NCBI GenBank assembly: GCA_010093515.1
Contig: MU001686.1
Span: 744,115-808,114, forward strand
Direction of reading: 5' to 3'
Length of the DNA stretch: 64,000 bases
Origin: Lineolata rhizophorae
Taxonomy: Eukaryota; Ascomycota; Dothideomycetes; Lineolatales; Lineolataceae
Within the stretch, counting starts at the first letter, position 1; every line of letters begins with the position of its first letter. Position numbers and translations under genes: made by a program. Shown one piece after another: positions 30,252 through 40,558 of the stretch. The notes below the pieces were generated by a model, which did no database searches, was not told the DNA's origin, and was given only the letters and a program-made list of their open reading frames with translations.

Positions 30252-31439
30252 CTATTTACTGCGCTTGTAGATTTTGCGGAGGTAGTCCTCGAAGACTTCC
30301 TTCTTGAGCCCTTCGGATTCATCGACCTCACCGATCATCTTCTTGAGCTCGCCGACTCGCTTCTCTTCGTACTGCTGGTACACCTTCTCGAGCTCGAGTT
30401 CGTTGAAGACAACCTTGACCTTGGCCTCGCAGTTCTTGTCCTTGCGGCCATAGTTCTCGTGGAGCACCTGGCGCTGTTCGGGCGAGCAGCGGGCGAGCGC
30501 CTGGTTGATCAACCAGGAACACTTGTTGTCCATGATGTCGGTGCCGATCTTGCCGAGCTTCTCAGGGTCGGCGAAGTTGTCGAGGTAGTCGTCCTGGGCC
30601 TGGAAGTACTCGCCCATGGGAATGAGGATGTCGTGGGCCGTCTTGAGGTTCTTGGGCGAAGCCACGCCGCAGTAGTGCAGGGCCAGCGCGACGGGCAGGT
30701 AGAAGCTGTAGTAGGCCGTCTTGTAGATGACGATGAAGGTGAACTTCTCCATGCTGAAGTTGTCGAGGTCGACGCGGTCCTCGGGAGCCGTTAGCAGGTC
30801 GCACGCCTGCCCGCATTCCGTCTGGAACGTCACCTCGTGGAACAGCTCGACCAGATCGATGTAACAGCTCTCCTGCCGGAAGTGCTTCTTGAGCAGCAGG
30901 TAGATGGACGACTCGAGCATGAAGGCGTCGTTGATGGCGATCATGCCCACGTCGGGCATGAGGTACCAGCAAGGGTTGCCGCGCCGCGTCTTGGACGAGT
31001 CCATGATGTCGTCCGACACGAGGAAGAAGGCCTGCAGCAGCTCAACCATCCAGCCGAGCGTCGCGGACCGGAAATACTCATCCTTGGTCAGGTCGCGGCC
31101 CTTGAGCAGCGCCGCGCTGTCGACGACGGACATGCCGCGGTTGCATTTCCCGCCGACGGTGTTGTGCTCGAGATTCTAAAGGAGCAGGGGAATACATAAG
31201 CATTCGCCATTTGCGCAGGTCGGCCAGAGTAGCGAGGTTGTCAAGTTGAAGTTATACAAGGAGCAGCCTTTGTTGCATTCGCACGATCCGTCAAATCGCG
31301 CCAATGGGAGTGGTCGGTCACATACCCGCTGGTACCAATTGGTTGCGTTTTCGGGCAGATTGTACTGCCTGCAGTGGTCGGTCAAATCGGCGACCAGCTG
31401 CGGGAACACGGCCTCGAATTCCGCGAGTGTTGTGGGCAT
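30252..31439 (-). CDS. ERG20: Farnesyl diphosphate synthase
   Basis: Condenses IPP with DMAPP and then GPP to make farnesyl diphosphate in the cytosol, the branch point to sterols, dolichol, ubiquinone and prenylated proteins. Two exons, 31439-31326 and 31175-30252, give 345 residues, the usual length. The join [21 protein letters not shown] restores the isopentenyl-PP binding GGKxNRG region. The first Asp-rich motif DDIMD is at 93-97, with aromatic FF four to five residues upstream as in farnesyl (not geranylgeranyl) synthases. The second, DDYLD, is at 233-237. The end [10 protein letters not shown] is typical. The start [13 protein letters not shown] matches fungal homologues, and no transit peptide is seen. 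It diverges from the t-SNARE gene over 298 bp. Confidence 0.97.
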
Positions 31440-31737
31440 GATTGCTACGCAACTGGCGACGCAGGCCGGCCTTTGCTCTTAATCTTGCGGATTTTGAGTC
31501 CGTGGAGGGCCCTCCCGTCCCTTTTTGTTGGCGCTTGGCGCGGGCTCCAAGCGGTGAGCGGCTACCCGCGAATTAATTTGCGTGAAATTTTTCTTAGTCA
31601 CCGCAGCCGGCACCGGCAGGTGGAGCTCGGTCGCCTGGCCGGGAGGCAGCTCCCTTCACATCTCAACCTCGCGCCGTCAAGCTCGCACATTTGCTCCGAC
31701 GACTCTGTTGCCGCGGCGCCATTCTTATCTGCGTATC
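31440..31737. promoter_or_regulatory. Bidirectional promoter between ERG20 and the Tlg1-like gene
   Basis: Only 298 bp separate the two divergent start codons. A short AT-rich patch (about 31573-31597) sits in otherwise GC-rich DNA. No obvious TATA or certain sterol-response element; a TCACCGCA sequence at about 31599 loosely resembles an SRE but I do not call it. Confidence 0.6.
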
Positions 31738-32698
31738 ATGATGGCTTCACAAGTCGACGAGGACCCGTTCCTCCAAGTCCAGGCGTAATGCACCCCCGAG
31801 TGTTCCCTCCGCCAAGGGCCCGAGATGCATCACGAAAGCTGACTTTAACTTTTGGGACAGCGACGTGCTCTCGCAGCTAAACCAGGCGCAACCTCTACTT
31901 GCTTCCTACCTCCGAATACGATCGTCGGCATCGTCTGCGACGACCCCGGAGCTCGTCGAGGCGAGGACGGAGCTGGAGACTGCCCTGCAGGATCTCAGCA
32001 CGGACTTGCGGGATCTTGTAGAGAGCGTTAAGGCCGCCGAACACGACCCGTACCGCTACGGCCTGGAGCTGGATGAAGTCGAGCGGCGACGGCGGCTGGT
32101 TGAAGATGTCGGCAGGGAGGTAGAGGGGATGCGCGAGGAGCTGCTGAAAACGGTTCACGACGCCCAGGCGGGCGGCGGCAAGGGCAAGGGCACCGCTTCT
32201 GGCACAGGGGCGGCCATGAATGGAGACGCTCTTCCGGACCCAGACTCATTTGATGACGAGGGCCACGATGACTACGCCGCTTTCGAGGAGGAGAGACAGA
32301 TGGAGCTGATGCAGGAGCAGGACGAGGCTCTGGACGGTGTGTTTCGGACCGTGGGGAACCTGCGGCAGCAGGCCGACGACATGGGGCGCGAGCTCGAGGA
32401 TCAGGCGGGCATGCTCGAGGACGTGGACAACCTCGCCGACAGGGTGGGCGGCAAGCTCCAGACCGGGCTGAAGAAGATCAACTGGGTCATCAAGAAGAAC
32501 GAAGGTGAGCGAGGGAAACATTGTCTATGCTTTCTTGCCTTTTCCTCTTGCTTGCGCGGCCCTAATTTGTCGCGCTGCTACGTGACGGAGATTGACGGAG
32601 TCTGTTAACACTGTTTCGCAGATACAATGTCGAGCTGCTGTATAGCTCTCCTGATATTTGTCTTGATTCTCCTTCTCATTTTGGTGCTGGTTCTATGA
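31738..32698 (+). CDS. TLG1: t-SNARE of the Tlg1 / syntaxin-6 type
   Basis: Qc-SNARE for fusion of endosome-derived vesicles with the late Golgi. Three exons, 31738-31784 (47 nt), 31861-32504 and 32622-32698, give 255 residues. The first join restores DPFLQVQA|DVLSQLNQ, the start of the syntaxin-6 N-terminal helical domain (about 8-100). A charged, Gly/Asp-rich linker (about 115-145) follows, then the SNARE helix with LRQQADDMGRELEDQAGML and VDNLADRVGGKL (about 165-220). Exon 3 adds a single C-terminal membrane anchor (CCIALLIFVLILLLILVLVL). The donor of intron 1 is GTAATG, not the usual GTAAGT. Two tandem ATGs start the gene; the first is used here. Confidence 0.93.
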
Positions 32699-34221
32699 GT
32701 TAGGCGTAACCCGATTCGAAAATATTTGAACATTCGGAATGCACCATACTTCGGTAGGTACCTGGACGCGAGGGTCATCGCGACGCACCTCTCACTAAGA
32801 TTATATGATGTTGCTGGAAGGTTCATTTCCGGCTCTGATGATGCTCATCGACAACCACCATTTCTTTCGAGGATCATTGGCTGCAACTCCCTGCGGCAGC
32901 TCAGATTGCGTGGACAATCTGAGCAACCGCGCCCAGGTTTCTACCCGCATTTTTCCTGGCTTTCATCGACGTTCGCAGAAAGGCCGGGGCGGAGCCCGTC
33001 GCAGCGCTGCAGCATAACTGCCAGCCGTGCACGAGGACACTCGCGATCATTGCATCGTCATCTGCAGCGACAGACCTCGTCACTACCTGGGCCTACACCC
33101 AAGGACCGTTGGGCGGGAGCTGCGAGTGGTCGATCCGGAATGCGGCGGCCGACGGCGGCGTCCGTGCGTCCCGCATGATGGTTTCACCCCCCTGCGGAAA
33201 AGCTCCGATTGACACCGATCTTGCTTGACGACCAAATCTGCCGGGGCTTGTACTTGCACGCGAGATCCCTCCGCTGCAGAGGCAGGCCGTAGCCCTGCGC
33301 AGTAAATGGCGGTTAGTCTTTCGTTAGAAATTCTGCCGGGCAAAAGAGACGGGCCGGTAAGGCCGCCAATTCTGCAGCTGTGCGGTCGAGACCGCAACGG
33401 CAACTCTCGAAGGGGGCTGTCTACGAGACGGGAAAACGCTCCGTACCTCATTGGGAAGTTCGTGAGGAGGATATGTCTCGTAAGTAGGAATATGAGTATA
33501 AATTTTGTCTCCAGATTTTCTTTCTTCATCGTGCTCTCTACTCGAGGTCCGTCGACGTTATAGTGGCCTGCAGGATCGACTTGCATTTTACATGATGCAG
33601 GCTTCCCCATATTAATCTAGCGGTGGAGCCTTAGGAATTATATGGAATGTTTCGAAACTAGGTGCTTTTCTGGATTTTCGTTGGCTCGCTTTTTTCATTA
33701 GGGCCTCTGCGCGCACCCTTCCCTTGCTCTTATACCGCCGTTAGCAGTTTGATGTTCGTTCATGCGGTACAGTCGCCGGATGTTGAGGTCGACACACGGC
33801 CAAGCGGCACGAAGCGGCCTCTGCTTCTGCATGCAGACGGCACCGGCGCATTCCAGTTTGCCAGCCCTGTGCCCCCTCCGTGAACCCACTGCCCGGGTCC
33901 TTACTGTCCGGCGGGATGCACGCGTACTCAATGCAGCAACTCGCTCTTTTAACAATTAATGGCCGTCATTGTGTATGTGACACGTACCTTTTGACACTCT
34001 CGTTCAATATGATGCTTTCTGTCTTGGACAGCTCGTCTATCTCCTTCGGTGGTTCCTGAGCCTTGATTGTGGGCCGTAGTAGCTTATGGATTCCTCACGA
34101 AGTCTTTGTTCATTACCTGCCCTATTCCCACCCGCCCGCTCGTTCGTGCGCCTCTACCGCCGTTGTTGCTGCCAATCGCGGCCGTTCCCGCCGCGTGTCG
34201 GCGTCCAGTTCGCAAAGGGAT
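32699..34221. other. Intergenic, no supported gene
   Basis: 3' flank of the t-SNARE gene and upstream region of the four-TM gene. ORFs at 32726-33178 (plus) and 33083-33610 (minus) overlap each other and have no recognisable domain. The leader of the downstream gene (from about 34060) is open without a Met before 34222. Confidence 0.45.
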
Positions 34222-37068
34222 ATGTTACTCCCGTCTCTCGCCCACCTGTCAATTTCCACGCGGGTCGAGCAGCATCACGAGCAACCAGCGGCTGATACGG
34301 GTGCTGCTCGCACATTCACCGCCGAAGAAACCGGAGAAGAGAGAGCCGCCGGCTTTCGAAGAGGAGGAAGGATCATGAAGGATATAGCCGGCGTTCGCGA
34401 GAGATTGAGCGAGTTGGACATTCGGAGCCAGTCAAAACGGACCACAAACGACAAGGACGCCGCCGATGTGACTTCCACCGAGACGTCGGGGAACGTGCCT
34501 CACCTATCGTCGCTAGACACTTCAAAACCGAATCTGGCAGCTCAGTGGTTGCATTCGGCGCGGAATATTGACTGGAACTTGAAATGGCCGGCAAACACTC
34601 CCAAGTCTGAGGATGACGCTCCTAGCGTTGATGTCGATACTACTGCTGCTCCGGCACCTGGAACAGCTCAAGACGACGAACAAGTAGCGAGTCAAACATT
34701 AGCCGAAAGGCTACATCTTCCACTCGACCTTGGATTCTCATTCAGATCGCCTGCGAGTTCCGAGGGTGGTGCTGCTGATTCTGGCATTGAAATACCATCA
34801 CACGACAACAGCGGGTCTGAAAGGCCCTCAAAACTCACACTGTCGGAGAAGTTGCGTTCGAAGCGAGACCTAACTTCTCGAAGGATTGCGGTTGTGAAAG
34901 CTATGCCACGTCGGCAATGGACGCTGATTGCAATCACTACAAGTCTTGTTGTACTTCTTAGCACTTCCATTCTCGCTCTGCTTATTTCAATCGGTCTCTT
35001 TGGCGCTGGATATGTGGATCTCACCATTCTTCCAGCAGAAATTCTCACACTCGTTGCAGTAAGTGACTATCGACCGATTCTAGAATATCTAGCGCGAGAA
35101 ATGAGGGACTAACTATTGCGTCGAATCTAGTCCATTGTTTCCATTTGTTATATTGCATTTCATTCTTTCATTTCCTCCCGTCAGCATTCCTGGTCCCAAG
35201 ACCAGACGGCGCCGTATCTTAGAAACTCTTGTTATATAGCCATTCGGGCCATCGTCGCATTGTGTATATTATGGCTTCTTGCATCTGGATGGAACTTGAT
35301 TATTGCTGCGCGCGAACCGGTATGTCTGCCGGACGGTAGCATGGGAGAACCGTGGCAAGTTGGCACTTCATGCCGCCTGGAGCGCTTCAGCGCAACCTTA
35401 TCGATACTCGCGTTGTAAGTCTACCATTTTATACCCACATGGTCATGTGGAGCGTCATACTGACCCATACCACTAAGAATTGCCTCTTGTTGTTTGTTCC
35501 CTATCTTGGCCGTAGTCCGACGGCCGTTCGAAGCACATGTTCTTGGTCGCGTAGTAAAAGGTGTCACTCCTACAAACGTTTCGACTTCGTCGTTCCTTCA
35601 CCCACCGATGGGGTATCTTTCCAAGCAGGAACCCTCGTCCCAATCCGTGACCCTTACAACGGCCTCGGATTCGGACTCCGCCGATGTCGTCGCTCCTCTG
35701 CCAGTCCACAATAGTACGACGTCGGCCAACATCGCGAACCTCGAGGCGGCTTCTTCGTCATCAATAGAGCCCGCGAGAGAGGACGCCGGGTTTAACTCGA
35801 CTTCATTCATGGAGGCATCGTGGAGCTCATCGTCTGATCAAATTTCATCTCCACTTCCGAGCGTCACACCGCCTCCCCGTGCCAGTAGCACGCCTCCTCG
35901 TCGCAGCGCATCGGCAAGAGCATCTATGTATGCGTCCACCCACCGAAATTCCACTTTCCGGCCGGTGCCTCCTCCTTCTATCTACTCCGACTCGGCCTGG
36001 CGAGCCGTCCACCCACCACTTCCCTACGTCCCCAGCGGCCAACCATTTCTGCCGATGCCTTCGCTGTCGATGCGATCCATCCCTCCTTCTCCAGCAAACC
36101 CCGGATATTACAGTAGCCTATCGAGGCATAACTCGCGCCGCAACAGCCGGTCGTGGAAAGGCTCCAGCGGAGCTGGCCCAGCGCCATCAACCGTTTCGAG
36201 CCGATCTAGCTCCAGCCTAGGTAGCTCGATGCCCAAGAGCCCACTGTCGCACATGCGCCGCGCCTCGGAGCCCGACGTGCCCGTCCTGCCGTACTCGGAA
36301 TGGGTTCGGCGGCGTGAACTGCAGCAGGGCCCCTCGTACCAGTGGTCGCAACGCGAGCGTGAGTGGGAACGCGAGCGCGCGCGAGAGAGCCGACGCCTGC
36401 CGGAGCTATGGGAGTCGCTTGCGTTCGAGCAAGCCATGCAGCAGCAGCACGAGCAGCTCCGCCGGGAGGAGCTTCTGCGCAAGCAGAAATCGGCCTCGGA
36501 GCTGTCGGCGCATTCCAACGCCTCGTCGTCGCGCCGACGCAGCTGGCTGCCCGAGCTGCCGGAGCGCTACAAGAGGCACAGCGTCGCCGCGGTAGACTCG
36601 CCGCCGCCGGTGCCTCCCAAGGTCGACGAGGTGCCCGCGTCTGCGCGACACGCGCGCCACGCCTCCGTCGGCGCAAGCCCGTCGACGAGCGCCACGGGCA
36701 TCGCCACGACGCACGCGCAAGCCGGTCCCTCCACGCAGCCGTCATCGCTGGGGCCCGTGCCGCTCGGCCCGCCGCACCGCGCGCGCTCCATCAAGATGCA
36801 CCGCGGCGCCGCCGCCCGCCTCGTCGACGTCGACCGCGGCAGCCGCAGCGCGAGCTCCCGCTCCGGCGACTCGGCCGGCAGCGTCAGCCGCAGCAGCTCC
36901 GCCACGCGGTCGAGCGGGCCCGCCGCCGGGGCTCCCACGACGACGACGGCGGCGGCGGCGCGCACGCCCTCGCTCGCCGGCCCCGCCGCCGCCCGGTCGC
37001 AGATGGGCGCGGGCGCGGGCACGGCGGCCTCGGCGAAGAGGAAGCGCGGCTCCGTGCTCGTTACGTAA
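34222..37068 (+). CDS. Four-transmembrane protein with long disordered cytoplasmic tail, function unknown
   Basis: I do not recognise this gene. Three exons, 34222-35058, 35131-35414 and 35478-37068, join without phase breaks to 903 residues. The N-terminal about 230 residues are hydrophilic. Four hydrophobic segments follow at about 232-262, 270-292, 313-339 and 365-387; the loop between TM3 and TM4 holds two Cys (344, 360) that could pair. This is a MARVEL/tetraspan-like layout. The remaining about 510 residues are Ser/Pro/Arg-rich and disordered. They contain a charged helix (REREWERERARESRRLPELWE) and the SH3-ligand-like PPPVPPK, ending in a Ser/Ala/Thr-rich stretch. It may be a plasma-membrane scaffold, which is inference only. 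The start is uncertain: the Met at 34222 is the first in frame; the Met at 34374 is an alternative. Confidence 0.75.
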
Positions 37069-38099
37069 AAGGACGGTTGAGCGCGGCGCTTTAGGCGTTC
37101 CCTGCGAGCGCTCGGCGCGCGGAAACTTTGGACGGGTTCGCGGGCGTCTGGCTTTTTGCCCCCCGCAGAGAGAAGGACAGGAGGGAAAGCCGTCTGAGAT
37201 GGGTTTCGAGAAAGGCGAGTCGTGCGCGGTCTTACTATAGTTGTGGCTTCGATATAGGCGGGCCGTGCGAGGGAGGAGAGGTGCGATGACGGTACTGTAG
37301 GAGCAGGGTGACGGGCTGGCCCGCCTGGGCGCGTCTCCGAGCGGAGCTGACCAAGTTGAGCTGTTGGTCTGAAGACCGTAGTTGATTTTTTTTTATCTCG
37401 AGAATTCTGCCGGGGTCGCGTCGCATCATGGGGGAGATTAACCAATAGCACACGGACCGCGTTAGGTGTTCGAGCGTTTTCCTTTTTGCCTGTTTGGGGT
37501 GTGCTGACATTTCGGCTTGGCATGAACGGAAGGCCCATAGATGGCCGGAGTAATTGGTTCTTCAACACTGTAAATGTCACATTAGAGCCTGGCGCGGAGA
37601 TTTGTCAAGGCACAGGACACGCGCGGCGGTGCTCAGTAATCCTTGGTGGACTGGCCGGTCGTCGAGATACCTCATAGACTGTTGTGTCGTACTACGGTGA
37701 GCATGTTTTCGTTTTGAGTGTCCACTGTGCAATGGAAACAAAATACTACGTTTTTAGTTTAAGTCGAATACAATTTAGAAAGCTTAGGTGCTTCAAGCAA
37801 TGATACCCTCCTGCCTCCTAGAAACCATTTTTGAACTAGTATTTACGTTCAGGGGACTCTCTGTTCTAGACAACAATCTCATTCTCTCGACATCTATTGG
37901 ACATCACATATTGCAGAGCGAATCCACTGCTCAATAAACATACGAGAGCGCTAGTAGGCCGCGAAACTATTATCATTAATACAATCTCTTTTCACATCCT
38001 GACTGAGGAAGTAAACCTATCGGAGCCTATTCCAAAATATACAATCAAATGCCAAACGTCATCTCAATCCAAGTCCTAGCTCCCAGCACCGTTGCAGCC
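37069..38099. other. Intergenic between convergent genes
   Basis: 3' flanks of the four-TM gene and of the enol-lactonase fusion gene, AT-rich from about 37680. No gene supported. A minus-strand ORF (36567-37580) enters here but is mostly a shadow of the four-TM gene. Confidence 0.5.
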
Positions 38100-39902
38100 T
38101 CATCCACCCACTCCCGCGTCCGCCAAAACCTCGGCCACAAACGCCGCCACCTCCGCCGGCCTCTCCACCATGGGCAAGTGCCCGGCGTCCTCGACAACCT
38201 TCAGCTTCGCACCCGGCACCTTGGCGGCCATCTCGCGCATCTTCTCCGGCAGCGCGCCGTCGCCGGCGCCGACGACGAAGCCCGCCTTGACCTTGCACGT
38301 CGGCAGGGCGGCCTCCAAATCGTAGTCGTACAGGGCGCGCACGCCGCGCTTGAAGCCGGCCAGGCTGTTGGAGGCCACCATGCGCTTGACGCGGCGGGCC
38401 TCGCGCTCGCGGGCGCCGCCGTCGAAGCTGCCGGGCACGAACCAGCGCTGCACCGTCATCTCGGCCAGGCTCTCGCAGACCACCGGCTCCTCGTCCTCGT
38501 CCTCCTTCTCCTCCTCCTTCTCCCCATCCCCATCCCCATCCCCACCCCCAACCTCGTCCCCCTCGCGCCCCGCCGCCCCGCCCTCCACCCTCCCGACCGC
38601 GCCCTCCCCCTCCGCGACCGCGACCCGCTCCGCCCACAGCCGCGGGTTCGCCGCCGGCGCCCGCGCGTTGGTGTCGCAGGCGACGAGCGCGGCGACGCGG
38701 TCGGGCCGGGCCAGCGCCGCCGCCAGCGCCGTGGCGCCGCCCAGGCTGACGCCCACCAGCGCCGCCGCGCGCCGCACCCGCAGCGCGTCCAGCAGCGCCA
38801 CCGCGTCGGCCGCCAGCGTGGCGAGCGTCACGTCGCCGCCGCCGGGACCCGTCTCGCGCGTGCGGCCCCGCGCGTCGTACCGCAGGAAGCGGTAGCGGGC
38901 GCGGTCGGGGCGCCCCGCGGCGAGGAAGGCGGCGAGGAAGCCGTCCCAGATGGCGTAGGTGGTGAGGACCGAGTTGACGAAGAGGACGGTCGGGGCGTCG
39001 GGGGCGGGCGCGCCGGAGAGGCGGTAGGGCAGGCGCACGCCGTCGGGCGTCGTGACGTAGGACTCGATGGCGCCCGAGACGGCCGCGTCGGGCGCCGCGG
39101 CCGGCGACGGCGCCAGCGTGCGCGTGAGGCCGTCCGGAGACGTCCACGGCGCCGTCGAGGGCGCGCCCAGCGGGCCCAGGTCCCGCGGGCACGGCCCGAA
39201 CGTGTAATGCAGGCCGTAGGTGCGCAGCCTGGCCCCGCCGGCCTCGACCGCGTCCGGCAGCGCGTCGACGGTCGCGGCCTTGAGGGCGGCGTAGCTCGTC
39301 GCCGGGGCGAAGTCGTGCAGCAGCAGCGTCTTGTTGCCGGCCGCGGGCTCGCCGGCGGCGGAGCTCGCGAAGCGGCGCACGCGGCGGAAGCCCGGCGCGC
39401 CGGCCACGGCGGGGACGTGTTCGTCGCGATACCACCTGTCGAGCGCGCTCTCCCAGCCCGGCCGCGCCGCCAGCAGCACCGCCGCCACGGCGTTGCCCTG
39501 GCCTTCGTTGCGCACGTCCTCGAGCCGCGCGAACGGCTGGCCGCCCGCCGCCTCGTCCGCGTCCACCAGGTCGAACAGCATCCGCTCGACGTCGATGTCG
39601 CGCATGACGTCCGTCTCCCTCGCGCTCTTGGCCGGCGGGCCGCGCAGCCGCGCATACGGCTCCGTCGCCAGGGCGGCCATGTCGGCGACGTCGTAGACGG
39701 CCATCCACTCCGGGTCGGCCGGCGACGCCGCGACGCCGCGCGGCGCCAGGTCCGTCGCGCGGTAGCGGAACCCGTTGGCCACGAAGGGCAGCCGCAGCCG
39801 CGCCGGGCCGTGCTCGTTGTTGTACCAGTCGTGGAAGCGGGCGGGCGCGAGCGAGGGCCGCGGCTGCATCGTCACGTAGAGGATTCCGGGCGTGGGCGCC
39901 AT
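38100..39902 (-). CDS. Fusion: two EthD-like alpha/beta-barrel repeats + 3-oxoadipate enol-lactonase-type hydrolase
   Basis: 600-residue single-exon protein. Residues 1-130 and 135-240 are two related dimeric alpha/beta-barrel (EthD/ferredoxin-like) repeats: FHDWYNNEHGPARL near 23-36 and LDRWYRDEHVPAV near 154-166. Residues about 280-597 form an alpha/beta hydrolase: nucleophile Ser386 in GVSLGG, Asp548 in VVGAGDGALP and His575 in EDAGHLPM make a full triad. The hydrolase most resembles 3-oxoadipate enol-lactonases (YVTTPDGVRLPYRLSG start). A Gly/Asp/Glu-rich insert (431-472) lies in the lid region. Next to the carboxymuconate cyclase, it likely opens 3-carboxymuconolactone or its enol-lactone to 3-oxoadipate; in fungi a single hydrolase can do this step. 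The role of the barrel repeats is unknown. Very GC-rich, with long open frames on both strands. Confidence 0.87.
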   Translation of the reverse strand: MAPTPGILYVTMQPRPSLAPARFHDWYNNEHGPARLRLPFVANGFRYRATDLAPRGVAASPADPEWMAVYDVADMAALATEPYARLRGPPAKSARETDVMRDIDVERMLFDLVDADEAAGGQPFARLEDVRNEGQGNAVAAVLLAARPGWESALDRWYRDEHVPAVAGAPGFRRVRRFASSAAGEPAAGNKTLLLHDFAPATSYAALKAATVDALPDAVEAGGARLRTYGLHYTFGPCPRDLGPLGAPSTAPWTSPDGLTRTLAPSPAAAPDAAVSGAIESYVTTPDGVRLPYRLSGAPAPDAPTVLFVNSVLTTYAIWDGFLAAFLAAGRPDRARYRFLRYDARGRTRETGPGGGDVTLATLAADAVALLDALRVRRAAALVGVSLGGATALAAALARPDRVAALVACDTNARAPAANPRLWAERVAVAEGEGAVGRVEGGAAGREGDEVGGGDGDGDGEKEEEKEDEDEEPVVCESLAEMTVQRWFVPGSFDGGAREREARRVKRMVASNSLAGFKRGVRALYDYDLEAALPTCKVKAGFVVGAGDGALPEKMREMAAKVPGAKLKVVEDAGHLPMVERPAEVAAFVAEVLADAGVGG

Positions 39903-40558
39903 GGCGGGCTGGTGGAGAACCTGCCAGACGCAAGCGGGAAGTGAAGATCAGTGGGTGGGTGAGTGGGCGAGTGAGTGAGTGAGCGAGTGAGGGGGAGCCA
40001 GTGAGTGAGATTGACAACAATTGAAGCAGCGGGGCGACTCCTGGACGAGTGTTAAAATCGTCCAAGTCCAAAGCAACGGCGAAGACGCTGTTGAAAGACG
40101 GCCTGCAGCCTCAAACTAAGCTCCTATATCGGGCATGACGTAGCCACGGGGTGGGCTTTTGGGACGATGAGGCCGAATCCCGGCAGGCCCAGCGGGTCGA
40201 GCGGCGCTCGGCAACAAGGGCCGGCATTGGAGACGCGATGGCGGACACAGTAGGGCTGACTGGCCGGCGGAAGAACGTTTACGCTGCCGCGCCCAGCAGC
40301 CGGCGACAGGCGCCGCAGCCCGGCAGTCCGGGGCGGGACTGCAGGTACGGAAGACGGGGCGTGCATCTGCTGGCAAAGCGTCTGCGAGCGGGCCGTCGTC
40401 GTCTAGTGTTCACTTCACTACCCAGTTTCACTAGCCTCGACAGTGAACTCAACACGAGTCTCCTCCCACGCCGAAAGGGACGGACGGCTGAATGTCTAGC
40501 TCGGGGCATCGCGCAAAATCTACAGATACACCTCTTGCTGCGCACATCCCTGATCTAC
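39903..40558. other. Intergenic upstream of the enol-lactonase fusion
   Basis: 656 bp between the fusion gene start and the cyclase stop, both on the minus strand; presumably the fusion gene's promoter plus the cyclase 3' UTR. It contains the GAGT-type repeat listed separately. Confidence 0.5.
39951..40010. repeat. Imperfect (GTGA)n tetranucleotide repeat
   Basis: About 60 bases of GTGG/GTGA/GCGA units, 50-110 bp upstream of the fusion gene's ATG (CACT-type repeats on its coding strand). It probably lies in the 5' leader or core promoter. Confidence 0.75.

Noticed and set aside
36567-37580. 337-codon minus-strand ORF overlapping the 3' end of the four-TM gene
   Set aside because: Low-complexity translation overlapping a spliced gene with consistent phases; no conserved feature.
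38049-40071. 631- and 670-codon ORFs overlapping the enol-lactonase fusion in other frames
   Set aside because: Arg/Ala/Gly-rich translations without any motif; the 600-codon frame carries the catalytic triad and family blocks.
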